Below, one piece after another: positions 16,744 through 24,319 of a DNA stretch of 49,035 nt. This DNA comes from Arthrobacter echini (GTDB lineage: Bacteria > Actinomycetota > Actinomycetes > Actinomycetales > Micrococcaceae): assembly GCF_004803505.1 (NCBI RefSeq), contig NZ_SSWH01000016.1, forward strand, positions 1-49,035. The letters run 5' to 3'. A program made the position numbers and the translations under genes. The stretch's first letter is position 1; each line of letters starts with the position of its first letter. A model generated the notes under the pieces. The model saw only the letters and a program-made list of their open reading frames with translations, made no database searches and had not been told where the DNA came from.

Positions 16744-17331
16744 TCAACTGATCCTGCGGGTGGCGCGCCGCTCGCCGAGTTCGTCGGCAGGGAGGTCCTG
16801 CGCGGGAGAGTGTTCGCTCGGCAGGGCGGCCAGGCTGCCCTCCACCTCGCGCCACACCCTGCCGACGGCGATCCCGAAGACGCCCTGGCCACCCTGCACC
16901 AGATCGATCACCTCGTCGGCGGACGTGCACTCGTACACGCTCGCGCCGTCGCTCATCAGGGTGATCTGCGCGAGGTCCTCGACGCCTCGCTCGCGCAGAT
17001 GGGCCACTGCGGTGCGGATCTGCTGGAGGGAGACACCGGTGTCGAGCAGACGCTTGACCACTTTGAGCACCAGGATGTCGCGGAACCCGTACAGACGATG
17101 CGTGCCGGAGCCGGCTGCTCCGCGTACGGCCGGTTCGACGAGTCCGGTACGTGCCCAGTAGTCCAGCTGGCGGTAGGTGATGCCGGCTGCCTTGCACGCC
17201 GTCGGCCCGCGGTAGCCGGCCTGCTCGTCCAGTTCGGGGAGGTCCTCGGTGAAGAGCAGACCCTGTGCGCTCGCCGGAAGAGGGGCCCCTACCGGGTTGG
17301 TTGCCGTATCGGCCTCACCCTTCGGACTCAC
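16744..17331 (-). CDS. MerR-family regulator (Rv1830-like)
   Basis: A 195-residue DNA-binding protein. The MerR HTH/wing is in the middle of the N-terminal half: GPTACKAAGITYRQLDYWARTG, then RLYGFRDILVLKVVKRLLDTGVSLQQIRTA. No metal-binding cysteine cluster is visible, so metal sensing is unlikely. The GTG at 17331 has a full AGGAGG six bases upstream and is clearly the start. It is last in the conserved actinobacterial run gcvH-garA-merR-DUF151-merR (Rv1826-Rv1830 in M. tuberculosis). Its own promoter (17445-17473) has a near-consensus -35 and -10, so it can be transcribed apart from the upstream genes. The direct targets cannot be read from the sequence. Confidence 0.85.
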   Translation of the reverse strand: MSPKGEADTATNPVGAPLPASAQGLLFTEDLPELDEQAGYRGPTACKAAGITYRQLDYWARTGLVEPAVRGAAGSGTHRLYGFRDILVLKVVKRLLDTGVSLQQIRTAVAHLRERGVEDLAQITLMSDGASVYECTSADEVIDLVQGGQGVFGIAVGRVWREVEGSLAALPSEHSPAQDLPADELGERRATRRIS

Positions 17332-17444
17332 GTGTTGCCTCCTCGAAAGATTCCCGCTGTTGGTACTCGGTGGGCCCACACCCGGGGTTCGACCCCGACT
17401 GCGGCCCGGGTCCATCGCACGGACCAAGGGAACTGTATGTCTTG

Positions 17445-17473
17445 ACGGTAGATCGCCGCGGCTGTGAGGTCAA
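17445..17473 (-). promoter_or_regulatory. Promoter of the Rv1830-like merR gene
   Basis: On the minus strand TTGACC (17468-17473), exactly 17 bases, then TACCGT (17445-17450). This is a good match to a vegetative actinobacterial promoter and would give a leader of about 105 bases before the GTG at 17331. Confidence 0.6.
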
Positions 17474-17503
17474 AGAGGTGCCGCAGCAATCCTGGTCGTG
17501 TCG

Positions 17504-18004
17504 TCAGCGTTCGAAGTCCTCCGGCTCGACGTCGGCGAGGAACTCCCGGAACTGCTGTACCTCGTTCTCCGCCGTCTCGCGCGTCCCGGAATCCGTCCCG
17601 TCGTCGTCCGCGTCGGCTATCTCGACTCCGGCGGCATCGAGCACGGCCTCGGCGCAGTAGATGGGGCAGGGCACGCGCAATGCGATCGCCAGCGCGTCCG
17701 ACGCCCGCGAATTCACCGTGACGCCGTCCTGAAGGACCAGTTGCGCGTGGTACACGGTGTCCTCGACGGAGGTGATCTGCACGGACGTGATGCGCTTGCC
17801 CGTCGCGGCGACCACGTCGACCAGCAGGTCGTGGGTCATGGGCCGGGGAGGCACGATACCCTGCTGGACGAAGGCGATGGCACTGGCCTCGGGGGCGCCG
17901 ATCCAGATGGGCAGATGCCGCTCCCCCGCACTCTCGCGCAGCAGGACCAGGGGCTGGTTCGAGGGCAGTTCGATGCGAACGCCCACCACTTCCACTTCGA
18001 TCAC
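17504..18004 (-). CDS. DUF151 bifunctional-nuclease-family protein (Rv1829-like)
   Basis: A 166-residue protein of the DUF151/bifunctional nuclease family. Conserved segments are VEVVGVRIELPSNQPLVLLRE, LPIWIGAPEASAIA, PPRPMTHDLLVDVV, and VNSRASDALAIALRVPCPIY. The last 35 residues are acidic. I start it at the GTG 18004, where family resemblance begins; the ribosome site is weak, and the frame upstream overlaps the preceding regulator, whose stop is 10 bp away. That spacing suggests co-transcription and perhaps re-initiation. A nuclease activity has been reported for plant members of the family; activity of bacterial homologues is not established. Confidence 0.8.
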   Translation of the reverse strand: MIEVEVVGVRIELPSNQPLVLLRESAGERHLPIWIGAPEASAIAFVQQGIVPPRPMTHDLLVDVVAATGKRITSVQITSVEDTVYHAQLVLQDGVTVNSRASDALAIALRVPCPIYCAEAVLDAAGVEIADADDDGTDSGTRETAENEVQQFREFLADVEPEDFER

Positions 18005-18014
18005 CGGGCGCCGC

Positions 18015-18761
18015 CTAACTGTCCATCCGGGCCAGGTCGCTGAGGACCAGCGCACTGTGCAGTCCGAGGCACAGCTCGCTGATCTCGCGCGCGGTCTCGG
18101 CGGCCCGCGCCTTCGACGCCACGTCCCTGCGGGATGCCACGGGTGCGACGGCGCGTTCCACGAGTCCCAGTTCGCGGTCGGCCGCTGCACGGAACGGCCT
18201 GAGGTGGCGCGGTTCGATGCCGTGGGCCTCGAGCTGCATGCAGGCCGTGGCGATCTTCAGCGCGTGCTCGTCGAAGCGGTCGTCGACGGCGGTGATCAGG
18301 CCGAAGCTGACCAGCTCGTCGATCAGCGTGTGCGGCGCTCCTGCCTCGGCCGCCAGGGTCTCCGCCGTCAGCGTCCGGGACCGCGCGCTGAGCTCGCGGG
18401 ACAACTGGTCTGAGACGACGCGTGGGGCGAGAGTCAGCCCGCCCGGCAGGGAATCGGGCCGCTCACCGCGATCGATCGCGTCGAGATAATCCTTGATGAC
18501 CTTCAGGGGAAGATACTGATCCCGCTGCAGACTCAGGATGAAACGGAGGCGCTCCACGTCGTGCAGCGTGTACTTGCGGTACCCCGCATGGGTGCGCTGC
18601 GGTGTGATCAGGCCCTTCTCCTCGAGGAAGCGGATCTTCGACGCCGTGACCCGAGGGAAGTCCTCGGCCAGCTCGCGCAGGACCTCGCCGATGGTGATAC
18701 CTGTGCCGGGGCGGCCGGAGACGACGTCGGAAGGGCGTCTGAAGGGATGGGAAGCAGGCAT
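18015..18761 (-). CDS. MerR-family regulator (Rv1828-like)
   Basis: A 248-residue regulator. The N-terminal HTH/wing spans about residues 21-95: TIGEVLRELAEDFPRVTASK, KIRFLEEKGLITPQRTHAGY, RKYTLHDVERLRFILSLQ. A long helical effector domain follows, without cysteine ligands. Resemblance to M. tuberculosis Rv1828 is strong in motif and neighbourhood: the FHA protein is immediately upstream (8-bp gap) and the DUF151 gene downstream. The ATG at 18761 has no strong ribosome site, so translation probably depends on coupling to the FHA gene. The effector is unknown. Confidence 0.85.
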   Translation of the reverse strand: MPASHPFRRPSDVVSGRPGTGITIGEVLRELAEDFPRVTASKIRFLEEKGLITPQRTHAGYRKYTLHDVERLRFILSLQRDQYLPLKVIKDYLDAIDRGERPDSLPGGLTLAPRVVSDQLSRELSARSRTLTAETLAAEAGAPHTLIDELVSFGLITAVDDRFDEHALKIATACMQLEAHGIEPRHLRPFRAAADRELGLVERAVAPVASRRDVASKARAAETAREISELCLGLHSALVLSDLARMDS

Positions 18762-18769
18762 GAAGTGGA

Positions 18770-19288
18770 CTAGGCCTGCGCTGAGGGGTGCTGGGCGGCC
18801 TGGGCCGTGACGCTACGGGCGGCGTAGAAGGTCAGCCTGAACTTGCCGATCTGGACCTCGTCGCCGTTGTGCAGCACCGTCTCGTCCACGCGGTCGTTGC
18901 TCACATAGGTGCCGTTGAGGCTACCGGTGTCCACCACTGTGAAGCCGTCGCCGGCGCGGCGGAACTCGGCGTGCTGCCGGGAGACCGTCACGTCGTCGAG
19001 GAAGATGTCCGCGTTGGGGTGGCGACCGGCCCGGGTGACGTCCTCGTCCAGCAGGAACCGTGCACCGGCATTGGGCCCGGTGTGGGCGATCAGCAGGGCG
19101 GAACCGGAGGGCAGCGCGGCGACGGAGGCCAGCTCCTCCTGCGACAGATGTCGTTCGTGCTCGCTGGTGATTTCCTGCCGCTCGAACTGGCTGGTGGCGT
19201 CCTGCGCGGACAGGCCGATCGACCTGGTCTCGGGAGACGACACGGGCGGCTCCTCCTTGTTCGCGGGTGAGTTCTCGGTGGGCACCAT
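18770..19288 (-). CDS. garA: FHA-domain regulator (GarA/OdhI-like)
   Basis: A small forkhead-associated protein. In mycobacteria and corynebacteria, GarA/OdhI binds and inhibits 2-oxoglutarate dehydrogenase and switches glutamate metabolism when unphosphorylated. The FHA domain at about residues 75-155 has AGRHPNADIFLDD (R89), VSRQHAEF (S103, H106) and GSLNGTYV (N125), all phosphothreonine-binding residues. The N-terminal tail carries DATSQFE at about residues 30-36 where GarA/OdhI have ETTSVFR, so only one of the paired threonines (T32) appears present. The ATG at 19288 is chosen because AGGAG lies six bases upstream; an ATG at 19294 directly abuts that site. At 172 residues it is slightly longer than GarA, with a Glu/Ser/Pro-rich tail. 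Confidence 0.88.
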   Translation of the reverse strand: MVPTENSPANKEEPPVSSPETRSIGLSAQDATSQFERQEITSEHERHLSQEELASVAALPSGSALLIAHTGPNAGARFLLDEDVTRAGRHPNADIFLDDVTVSRQHAEFRRAGDGFTVVDTGSLNGTYVSNDRVDETVLHNGDEVQIGKFRLTFYAARSVTAQAAQHPSAQA

Positions 19289-19365
19289 GACCATCTCCTG
19301 CCCTGCTGCGTGAAACACCCGATCACCGTCGACCGGGCCAGCCCTGCGGTCGGCGCAGGATAGAC

Positions 19366-19752
19366 CTAGCCTACCTGCTGGGCGTAGGCGTCCGAACTCA
19401 GCAATTCCTTCACCAGCGACGGATCGGAGACCTTGATCTCGAACAGCCAGCCCTCGCCGTAGGGGTCGGTGTTGACGAGCGACGGGTCGTCGTCGAGCGC
19501 TTCGTTGCGGGAGACGATCTCGCCGGAGACGGGAGCGTAGATGTCGCTGACGCTCTTGGTCGACTCGACCTCGCCGATCACGTCCGCCCCGGTGACGTCC
19601 GAACCGGCGTCGGGCATCTGGACGTAGACGACGTCTCCGAGGGCATCCTGCGCGAAGTCGGTGATGCCCACGCGGACCGTGCCCTCGTCGGAGGGCTCAC
19701 TGATCCATTCGTGCTCCGCGGTGTAGTAGAGGCCTTCGGGAACGTTGCTCAT
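19366..19752 (-). CDS. gcvH: Glycine cleavage system H protein
   Basis: Lipoyl carrier protein that shuttles the aminomethyl group between the P, T and L proteins of the glycine cleavage system. The 128-residue protein contains the N-terminal YYTAEHEWI, GITDFAQDALGDVVYVQMP, and the lipoylation site GEVESTKSVSD with K66, followed by APVSGEIVSRN and YGEGWLFEI. The ATG at 19752 has GAAAGG a few bases upstream. No gcvP or gcvT is in the window. It heads the gcvH-garA-merR-DUF151-merR run, and the FHA gene starts 77 bp downstream, as in mycobacteria. A TATACT -10 lies about 65 bases upstream. Confidence 0.94.
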   Translation of the reverse strand: MSNVPEGLYYTAEHEWISEPSDEGTVRVGITDFAQDALGDVVYVQMPDAGSDVTGADVIGEVESTKSVSDIYAPVSGEIVSRNEALDDDPSLVNTDPYGEGWLFEIKVSDPSLVKELLSSDAYAQQVG

Positions 19753-19814
19753 GGCTGCCTTTCGAACGCGCGGGGTGCAGTGGCTGGGAGGCCACCGGGT
19801 ACGGGTATTGGTCG

Positions 19815-19820
19815 AGTATA
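19815..19820 (-). promoter_or_regulatory. Candidate -10 box of the gcvH cluster
   Basis: TATACT on the minus strand, close to the -10 consensus, about 60 bases upstream of the gcvH start. No convincing -35 hexamer is found at the usual distance. Confidence 0.45.
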
Positions 19821-19917
19821 GGCACAAGCGGTGTGGACGTGAGGCGCGTCTCATAGAGCGCGATGGACCTCATGATGCGCCGGTCGATCGACCCTGGGAC
19901 GCGCTACCGGTCGATGC

Positions 19918-19946
19918 TTGCTCTCCGGCAGTCGAGTTCCTACACT
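19918..19946 (+). promoter_or_regulatory. Promoter of the aldolase/oxidase operon
   Basis: TTGCTC (19918-19923), 17-base spacer, TACACT (19941-19946). This would give a leader of about 60 bases before the GTG at 20013. Confidence 0.6.
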
Positions 19947-20012
19947 GCGGGAACCGGGGCGACCGTCCCGCCCTTTGCCCGTGACCCGGCGCATGACCAT
20001 AAGGAGCACGGC

Positions 20013-21263
20013 GTGACACTTCGGGATGTGCTGTCATCCACCGCAGCCGGCAGCACGGATGCACGTCGTCGGCTGTCGGAGCCGTGGTCCGCCTGGAACA
20101 TCGCCACCGCAGCCGAGGAACCGCCGTTCGGCGCATTGGACGGCGCCGCGCTCCGCGCCAACGCGGCGGACCTCGTGCGCCGCGCCGGCGGCAAGCCGAT
20201 CCGGCTCGCCAGCAAGTCGTTACGCGTGAGATCGGTCATCGAGGCACTGCTCGACATGCCGGGCTTCGCGGGCGTGCTCGCCTTCACCCTGCCCGAAGCG
20301 CTCTGGCTCGCTCGCTCGTGCCCGGACGTCGTCGTCGGCTACCCGACCACCGACCGGCGGGCGATCACCGAGCTGGCCCGCTCGGAGCAGGCCGCCGCCT
20401 CCGTGACGCTCATGGTGGACAGCGCGGAGCACCTGGATTTCATCGACGCCGTCGCACCATCCGCCACGCGGCTGCCGCTCCGGATCTGCCTGGACATGGA
20501 CGCCTCCTGGCACGGGCCCGTGCCGTTCGGTCGGTTGGGGGTCTGGCGTTCACCCCTGCACACCCCGGCCCAGGTGCGCACTCTCGCGGAGGAGGTGCAG
20601 CGCCGCCCCGGCTTCACCCTGGTGGGGCTGATGGCCTACGAGGCGCAGATCGCCGGTGTGGCCGACCGCGTGCCCGACCGCCTCCCGATGAACGCGGCCG
20701 TCTCCTGGTTCCAGCGACGTTCGCGGGCCGAACTCGCAGAGCGCCGCGGTGAGGCTGTGGCGCAGGTGAGGGCGATCGCGGACCTCGAGTTCGTCAATGG
20801 TGGCGGCACCGGGTCGGTGGAGAGTACTGCCGCCGACCCCGCGGTGACCGAGATCGCCGCCGGGAGCGGCCTGTTCGCCGGCCACTCCTTCGATGCGTAC
20901 TCCGCCTTCTCACCGCTACCCGCGAGCGGGTTCGCCCTTGCCGTGGTGCGCAAGCCCCGCGCCGACTGCGCCACCGTGCTCGGTGGCGGCTGGGTCGCCT
21001 CGGGTCCGCCCGGCATCGACCGCCTGCCGATCGTCGCCTATCCGGCAGGGCTTCGCATGGTGCCCCGGGAGATGGCCGGAGAGGTGCAGACGCCACTCGT
21101 CGGTGAGGCCGCACGCCGCCTCTCGGTGGGCGATCGGGTCTGGTTCCGGCACGCCAAGTCCGGTGAGCTGAGCGAACGGGTGAACGAGTTCGTCCTGATT
21201 GAGGACGACCGCATCGTCGATCGCCTCCCGACCTACCGCGGTGAGGGGAAGGCCTTCCTATGA
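20013..21263 (+). CDS. PLP-dependent amino-acid aldolase/deaminase, alanine-racemase fold
   Basis: A 416-residue fold-type III PLP enzyme related to D-threonine aldolase and D-serine dehydratase. The N-terminal barrel contains KPIRLASKSLRVRSVIEALL, in which the lysine of RLASKS is the likely PLP Schiff-base residue, followed by GVLAFTLPEALWLA, LRICLDMDASW, LVGLMAYEAQIAGV, and the phosphate-binding NGGGTGS. The C-terminal domain has HAKSGELSERVNEF, with a metal-ligand-like His and Glu. I start it at the GTG 20013, which has AAGGAG six bases upstream; earlier codons to 19863 lie in the promoter region. It overlaps the next gene by the 4-bp ATGA. The substrate is unknown; pairing with a lactone oxidase is unusual and gives no firm hint. 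Confidence 0.8.
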   Translation: MTLRDVLSSTAAGSTDARRRLSEPWSAWNIATAAEEPPFGALDGAALRANAADLVRRAGGKPIRLASKSLRVRSVIEALLDMPGFAGVLAFTLPEALWLARSCPDVVVGYPTTDRRAITELARSEQAAASVTLMVDSAEHLDFIDAVAPSATRLPLRICLDMDASWHGPVPFGRLGVWRSPLHTPAQVRTLAEEVQRRPGFTLVGLMAYEAQIAGVADRVPDRLPMNAAVSWFQRRSRAELAERRGEAVAQVRAIADLEFVNGGGTGSVESTAADPAVTEIAAGSGLFAGHSFDAYSAFSPLPASGFALAVVRKPRADCATVLGGGWVASGPPGIDRLPIVAYPAGLRMVPREMAGEVQTPLVGEAARRLSVGDRVWFRHAKSGELSERVNEFVLIEDDRIVDRLPTYRGEGKAFL

Positions 21264-22588
21264 CGACGTCCACATCTCCAGTCACATCCACGACCACCTG
21301 GCAGAACTGGGGACGTACCGTCCGGGTGCAACCCGTGCGGATGGTCTCCCCAGGCTCCGTCGACGAGGTGTGCGCAGTGGTGCGCTCGGCCGCCGCCGAC
21401 GGTCTCGGTGTCAAGGTGGTCGGGGCGGGGCACAGCTTCAGCCCGATCGCCGAGGCCGAGGGCGTTCTGCTGAGCCTCGACCGCCTCAGTGGCCTCATTC
21501 GTATGGACCGCGAGACCAGAACCGTGACCTTCGGCGCCGGCACGCGGCTGCACGAGGTCTCCGCGCTGCTGGAACCGCTCGGTCTGGGGATGGAGAACCT
21601 CGGCGACATCGACACGCAGTCCCTCGCCGGCGCCATCTCGACGGGCACGCACGGCACCGGCCTCCGCTTTCGCGGTCTCGCCGCCCAGGTCACCGGAGCG
21701 GTGCTCGTCACCGGTCATGGGGAGCTGCTGCGCATCGATGCTGACCACAGGCCCGAGCTCCTTTCTGCCGTGGCCCTGGGGCTCGGGGCACTCGGCATCC
21801 TCGTGGAGGTGACTATCGCCTGCGTCGACGCCTTCGATCTGCGCGCGGTCGAGAAGCCCGAGCCGCTCGACGCCGTGCTCGAGTCCCTGCACGAACGGGC
21901 GTCCGCCGTCGACCATTTCGAGTTCTTCTGGTTCCCGCATACACGTACAGCGCTGACCAAGGTGAACACACGCGTGCCCGTCGGTGAGGGACGCACGCCG
22001 TTGACGAGGGGTCGGCGGTGGTTCGACGACACGCTGATGGCCAACGGGATGTTCCGGATGACCTGTGGGATCGGCCGGGCAGTCCCCGCGAGTGTCCCCT
22101 GGCTGAACCGTGCCGCCGAACGACTCACCGGGGATCGTTCCCACTCCGATGCCTCATCCAAAGTGTTCGCGACACGGCGCACGGTGCGCTTCAGGGAGAT
22201 GGAGTACGCCATCCCGGCCGACCAGGCCGCCGAGGCGCTGCGCGAGGTACGCGACCTGATCGAGCGGGAGCGCTGGCGCATCTCGTTCCCGGTCGAGGTG
22301 CGGTTCGCGGCAGCCGATGAGCTGTGGCTGTCCACCGCCTCCGGGCGCGAGACCGCCTACATCGCGGTGCACCGGGTGATCGGCGAGGATGTCGGGCCCT
22401 ACTTCCGGGCGGTCGAGGACATCATGCGTGCCCGCGGCGGCCGCCCGCACTGGGGCAAGATGCACACGCGGGAGGCATCCGATCTGTCCGGGCAGTACCC
22501 GAAGCTCGCTGAATTCCGGACGCTGCGCGAAGAGCTCGATCCTGAAGGTAGTTTCCTCAACCCGTACCTGCGGCGCGTGCTCGGGTAG
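21260..22588 (+). CDS. FAD-binding sugar-1,4-lactone oxidase (gulonolactone/arabinonolactone type)
   Basis: A 442-residue flavoprotein of the VAO family that oxidises aldonolactones such as L-gulono- or D-arabinono-1,4-lactone. The N-terminal FAD domain includes VKVVGAGHSFSPIAEAEG, with the conserved GHS, then TFGAGTRLHEV and NLGDIDTQSLAGAISTGTHG. The C-terminal ALO domain ends with the family motif RPHWGKMHT and FLNPYLRRVL. No signal peptide is seen. The ATG at 21260 overlaps the previous stop (ATGA), so the two genes are translationally coupled and probably act in one pathway. Mycobacterial and actinobacterial homologues act as dehydrogenases or oxidases on these lactones; the actual substrate here is not determined. 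Confidence 0.85.
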   Translation: MTTSTSPVTSTTTWQNWGRTVRVQPVRMVSPGSVDEVCAVVRSAAADGLGVKVVGAGHSFSPIAEAEGVLLSLDRLSGLIRMDRETRTVTFGAGTRLHEVSALLEPLGLGMENLGDIDTQSLAGAISTGTHGTGLRFRGLAAQVTGAVLVTGHGELLRIDADHRPELLSAVALGLGALGILVEVTIACVDAFDLRAVEKPEPLDAVLESLHERASAVDHFEFFWFPHTRTALTKVNTRVPVGEGRTPLTRGRRWFDDTLMANGMFRMTCGIGRAVPASVPWLNRAAERLTGDRSHSDASSKVFATRRTVRFREMEYAIPADQAAEALREVRDLIERERWRISFPVEVRFAAADELWLSTASGRETAYIAVHRVIGEDVGPYFRAVEDIMRARGGRPHWGKMHTREASDLSGQYPKLAEFRTLREELDPEGSFLNPYLRRVLG

Positions 22589-22645
22589 GGACGGATCTGG
22601 GTGGAGCTCACCCTGACGCACGTACTCAACGCCTGCGCGAACAGT

Positions 22646-22797
22646 CCCAGCTTCACCACATCGGCATCGGACGAGCCGACGCCCGGACCCGCGTCGTCAT
22701 GCTCATCAACGACCTCCACGTACGGGTCGTCAACGCTACCACCGGAGACATTCTGCGGGAACTGACCATCGACACCACCCGCGCACATAAAGACACC
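22646..22797 (+). pseudogene. 3' remnant of an IS481-like transposase (left copy)
   Basis: Reading LHHIGIGRADARTR, VVMLINDLHVRVVNATTGDI, LRELTID. This matches the C-terminal tail common to IS481-type rve transposases in actinobacteria (LHHIGxGR ... TGELLRELTLDP). Nothing upstream encodes the catalytic core. It runs straight into the hairpin at 22791-22827. It is a second, independently decayed copy of the same tail as at 24465-24752. Confidence 0.6.
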
Positions 22798-22827
22798 CGA
22801 ACCTCCACATTGCAGGTTCGGGTGTCT
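22791..22827. terminator. Perfect 14-bp stem hairpin
   Basis: AGACACCCGAACCT (22791-22804) and AGGTTCGGGTGTCT (22814-22827) are exact reverse complements with a 9-base loop. It lies at the end of the transposase remnant and 24 bases before the tRNA-derived repeat. It probably terminates transcription from the left; no T tract follows. Confidence 0.55.
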
Positions 22828-22850
22828 GGAGATCTACTGAAGGATCACAC

Positions 22851-22890
22851 TGTCGGGATGACAGCATTTGAACCTGCGACCCTTTGACCC
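22851..22890. repeat. Displaced copy of the tRNA-Pro 3' half (attachment-site-like)
   Basis: These 40 bases match 24810-24849 at 38 positions. The mismatches are 22865 C for G and 22883 T for C. In the tRNA the copy runs from the 3' end to the anticodon loop, the usual extent of tyrosine-integrase attachment cores. It marks the left boundary of the island; the intact tRNA gene is the right boundary. Confidence 0.75.
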
Positions 22891-23144
22891 TAGGCGACCG
22901 GAAGGACCAAGATCCTGGATTTTCCGGTGATCTCTGCGGAGTGTTAGGTGTGTTGACCTAGGCCGCTCTGATACGAAGAAGTACTTTGCCGATGGGTGAA
23001 AACAAATTTAAAATTACGAACCTCCGCACGGATTCCTAGACAGAAAGACACCGTCGGCACACTGGTCTAACTGAATCGCAGAGAACCAACTAGCTATCCT
23101 AAAGTTACTGGACTGCTGACAGGGCCCAACCAGGAGCACTCAGG
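22891..23144. other. A+T-rich non-coding stretch inside the island
   Basis: No gene supported. It is markedly richer in A+T than the flanks, including a run near 23000-23025 (gaaaacaaatttaaaattac). It lies downstream of the minus-strand membrane protein gene. Confidence 0.5.
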
Positions 23145-24230
23145 TCAAAGACGAATCATAGCCAGTTCCGGGCGCTGCATCACTTCAAGGATTTTTTCTT
23201 GCAGCCAAGCCGCTGAAGTTTTTTCAAATTCGGATTGCGAAATGCAGATGACGCCTGTCTTGCGAAGAAGCACTGCATTCACGACTTCTACCGTCGCTGA
23301 GAGGCGGTCTTTAAACGACAGGGAAGCTACTTGCGTTGATTGGCGTATACCACGGTCCTCGTCCGAAACGACGACCAAGCAAATCGAAACCGATTTCGCG
23401 ATCGGAGGGCGCCCAACTCGCTGCACCTGCACCTGACCTTCGGGTACGTCACGAGCTGCAATCGCAACCGCGAGCATCGCGTCGCGCAACCTAGGTGCCG
23501 TACTCGGTGAACGATCGACTACGCGAACCTCGATAGCGAAACTCGTCCATCGATCACCATCCTTCGCCCGTGCAACAAGATCCAAAATGGGTGATCTAGG
23601 TCCACTCAAGCGGACGCCAGTCTCGATCTGGTGGGTATCGATAAATGCAGCGCCGAGAAGTTTCTCTACACGTTCCTCTGCTCGCGTGATGAGTTCGCGC
23701 CGCACCCGGTATCGGTCGCGAGTCGCCGTGTCTAGTCTCTCGAGTGGTTCCGAAACTACTTTTTTGCGTTCCCCGTCACCGGCCAACCCGGCAGAGCCTT
23801 TATCTCGGCTCGTGTCGCCTTCAACTGCTTCCTGGTCTAGCTTTTCCTCTCGATCCTCGGATGAGGCTTTAGAGCTTTGTCCGAGTTCGGCGCGCTGCCT
23901 GTATGTCTCATCTTCATCCGCATCCTGCTTCTTCTGTCTACTACGCCATGCGAAGAGTCCGTAGCCGGTAAGGACAGAGCCCAGCACAAACAGCACTCCT
24001 GAAAGCCATGGATAGACGCTCACAATGAACAAAAATTGTTGTGCGCGAGCATCGAGCGCTAGGTCCACGTTTGACGAGGCTTCGGTTCCTGCTGGCGCGT
24101 TAGGTGCAGTCGCTCGGAGCGCGAACCATGGTAAGGCAACTGCCGCTGCGAGGAGCAACAGTCCAATTGACGAAACGAACTTGTAAAAGCTACTGAAATC
24201 CAGTTTCACCGGGCCAAAGACATCGCTCAT
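23145..24230 (-). CDS. Two-pass membrane protein with PD-(D/E)XK-like C-terminal domain (putative)
   Basis: A 361-residue protein I do not recognise. Two hydrophobic helices lie at about residues 18-39 and 66-94, separated by a 25-residue Ala/Thr/Asn-rich loop. A highly charged, probably coiled or disordered linker follows (about 98-175). The C-terminal domain runs ELITRAEERVEKLLG, then PILDLVARAKDGDRW, then FAIEVRVV. A helix with Glu, a strand with Asp (D217) and an E-x-[K/R] strand (E234, R236) is the pattern of restriction-endonuclease-like folds, with Arg replacing the usual Lys. This fold is my inference. The start is the ATG at 24230, whose ATGA overlaps the stop of a short leader ORF; ATG 24239 is an alternative. 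G+C and codon use are lower than in neighbouring genes, indicating transfer. It is the only cargo gene in the island, so a defence or membrane-surveillance role is possible. Confidence 0.7.
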   Translation of the reverse strand: MSDVFGPVKLDFSSFYKFVSSIGLLLLAAAVALPWFALRATAPNAPAGTEASSNVDLALDARAQQFLFIVSVYPWLSGVLFVLGSVLTGYGLFAWRSRQKKQDADEDETYRQRAELGQSSKASSEDREEKLDQEAVEGDTSRDKGSAGLAGDGERKKVVSEPLERLDTATRDRYRVRRELITRAEERVEKLLGAAFIDTHQIETGVRLSGPRSPILDLVARAKDGDRWTSFAIEVRVVDRSPSTAPRLRDAMLAVAIAARDVPEGQVQVQRVGRPPIAKSVSICLVVVSDEDRGIRQSTQVASLSFKDRLSATVEVVNAVLLRKTGVICISQSEFEKTSAAWLQEKILEVMQRPELAMIRL

Positions 24231-24319
24231 CGCACGCATCTCAGCGAGCTGGATCGAGCTCGACTAGAGAGTGGTTGCGCGGCCACGACCCGTACGGACC
24301 TAAACGTGGATCCGTTCAT
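24227..24319 (-). CDS. 30-residue leader ORF coupled to the membrane protein
   Basis: The ATG at 24319 is preceded by a full AGGAGG (24329-24334, nine bases away) inside an A/G-only run. The product is rich in Arg and Ser (MNGSTFRSVRV...). Its TGA overlaps the ATG of the membrane protein as ATGA (24227-24230), while that gene has no good ribosome site of its own. I infer that the short ORF is translated to deliver ribosomes to the main gene, or encodes a small partner. No similarity is known to me. Confidence 0.45.
   Translation of the reverse strand: MNGSTFRSVRVVAAQPLSSRARSSSLRCVR

Noticed and set aside
22699..22887. A 62-codon plus-strand ORF as an intact small gene
   Set aside because: Its first part is the transposase tail and the rest runs through the hairpin and the tRNA-derived repeat, so it is a remnant and not a gene.
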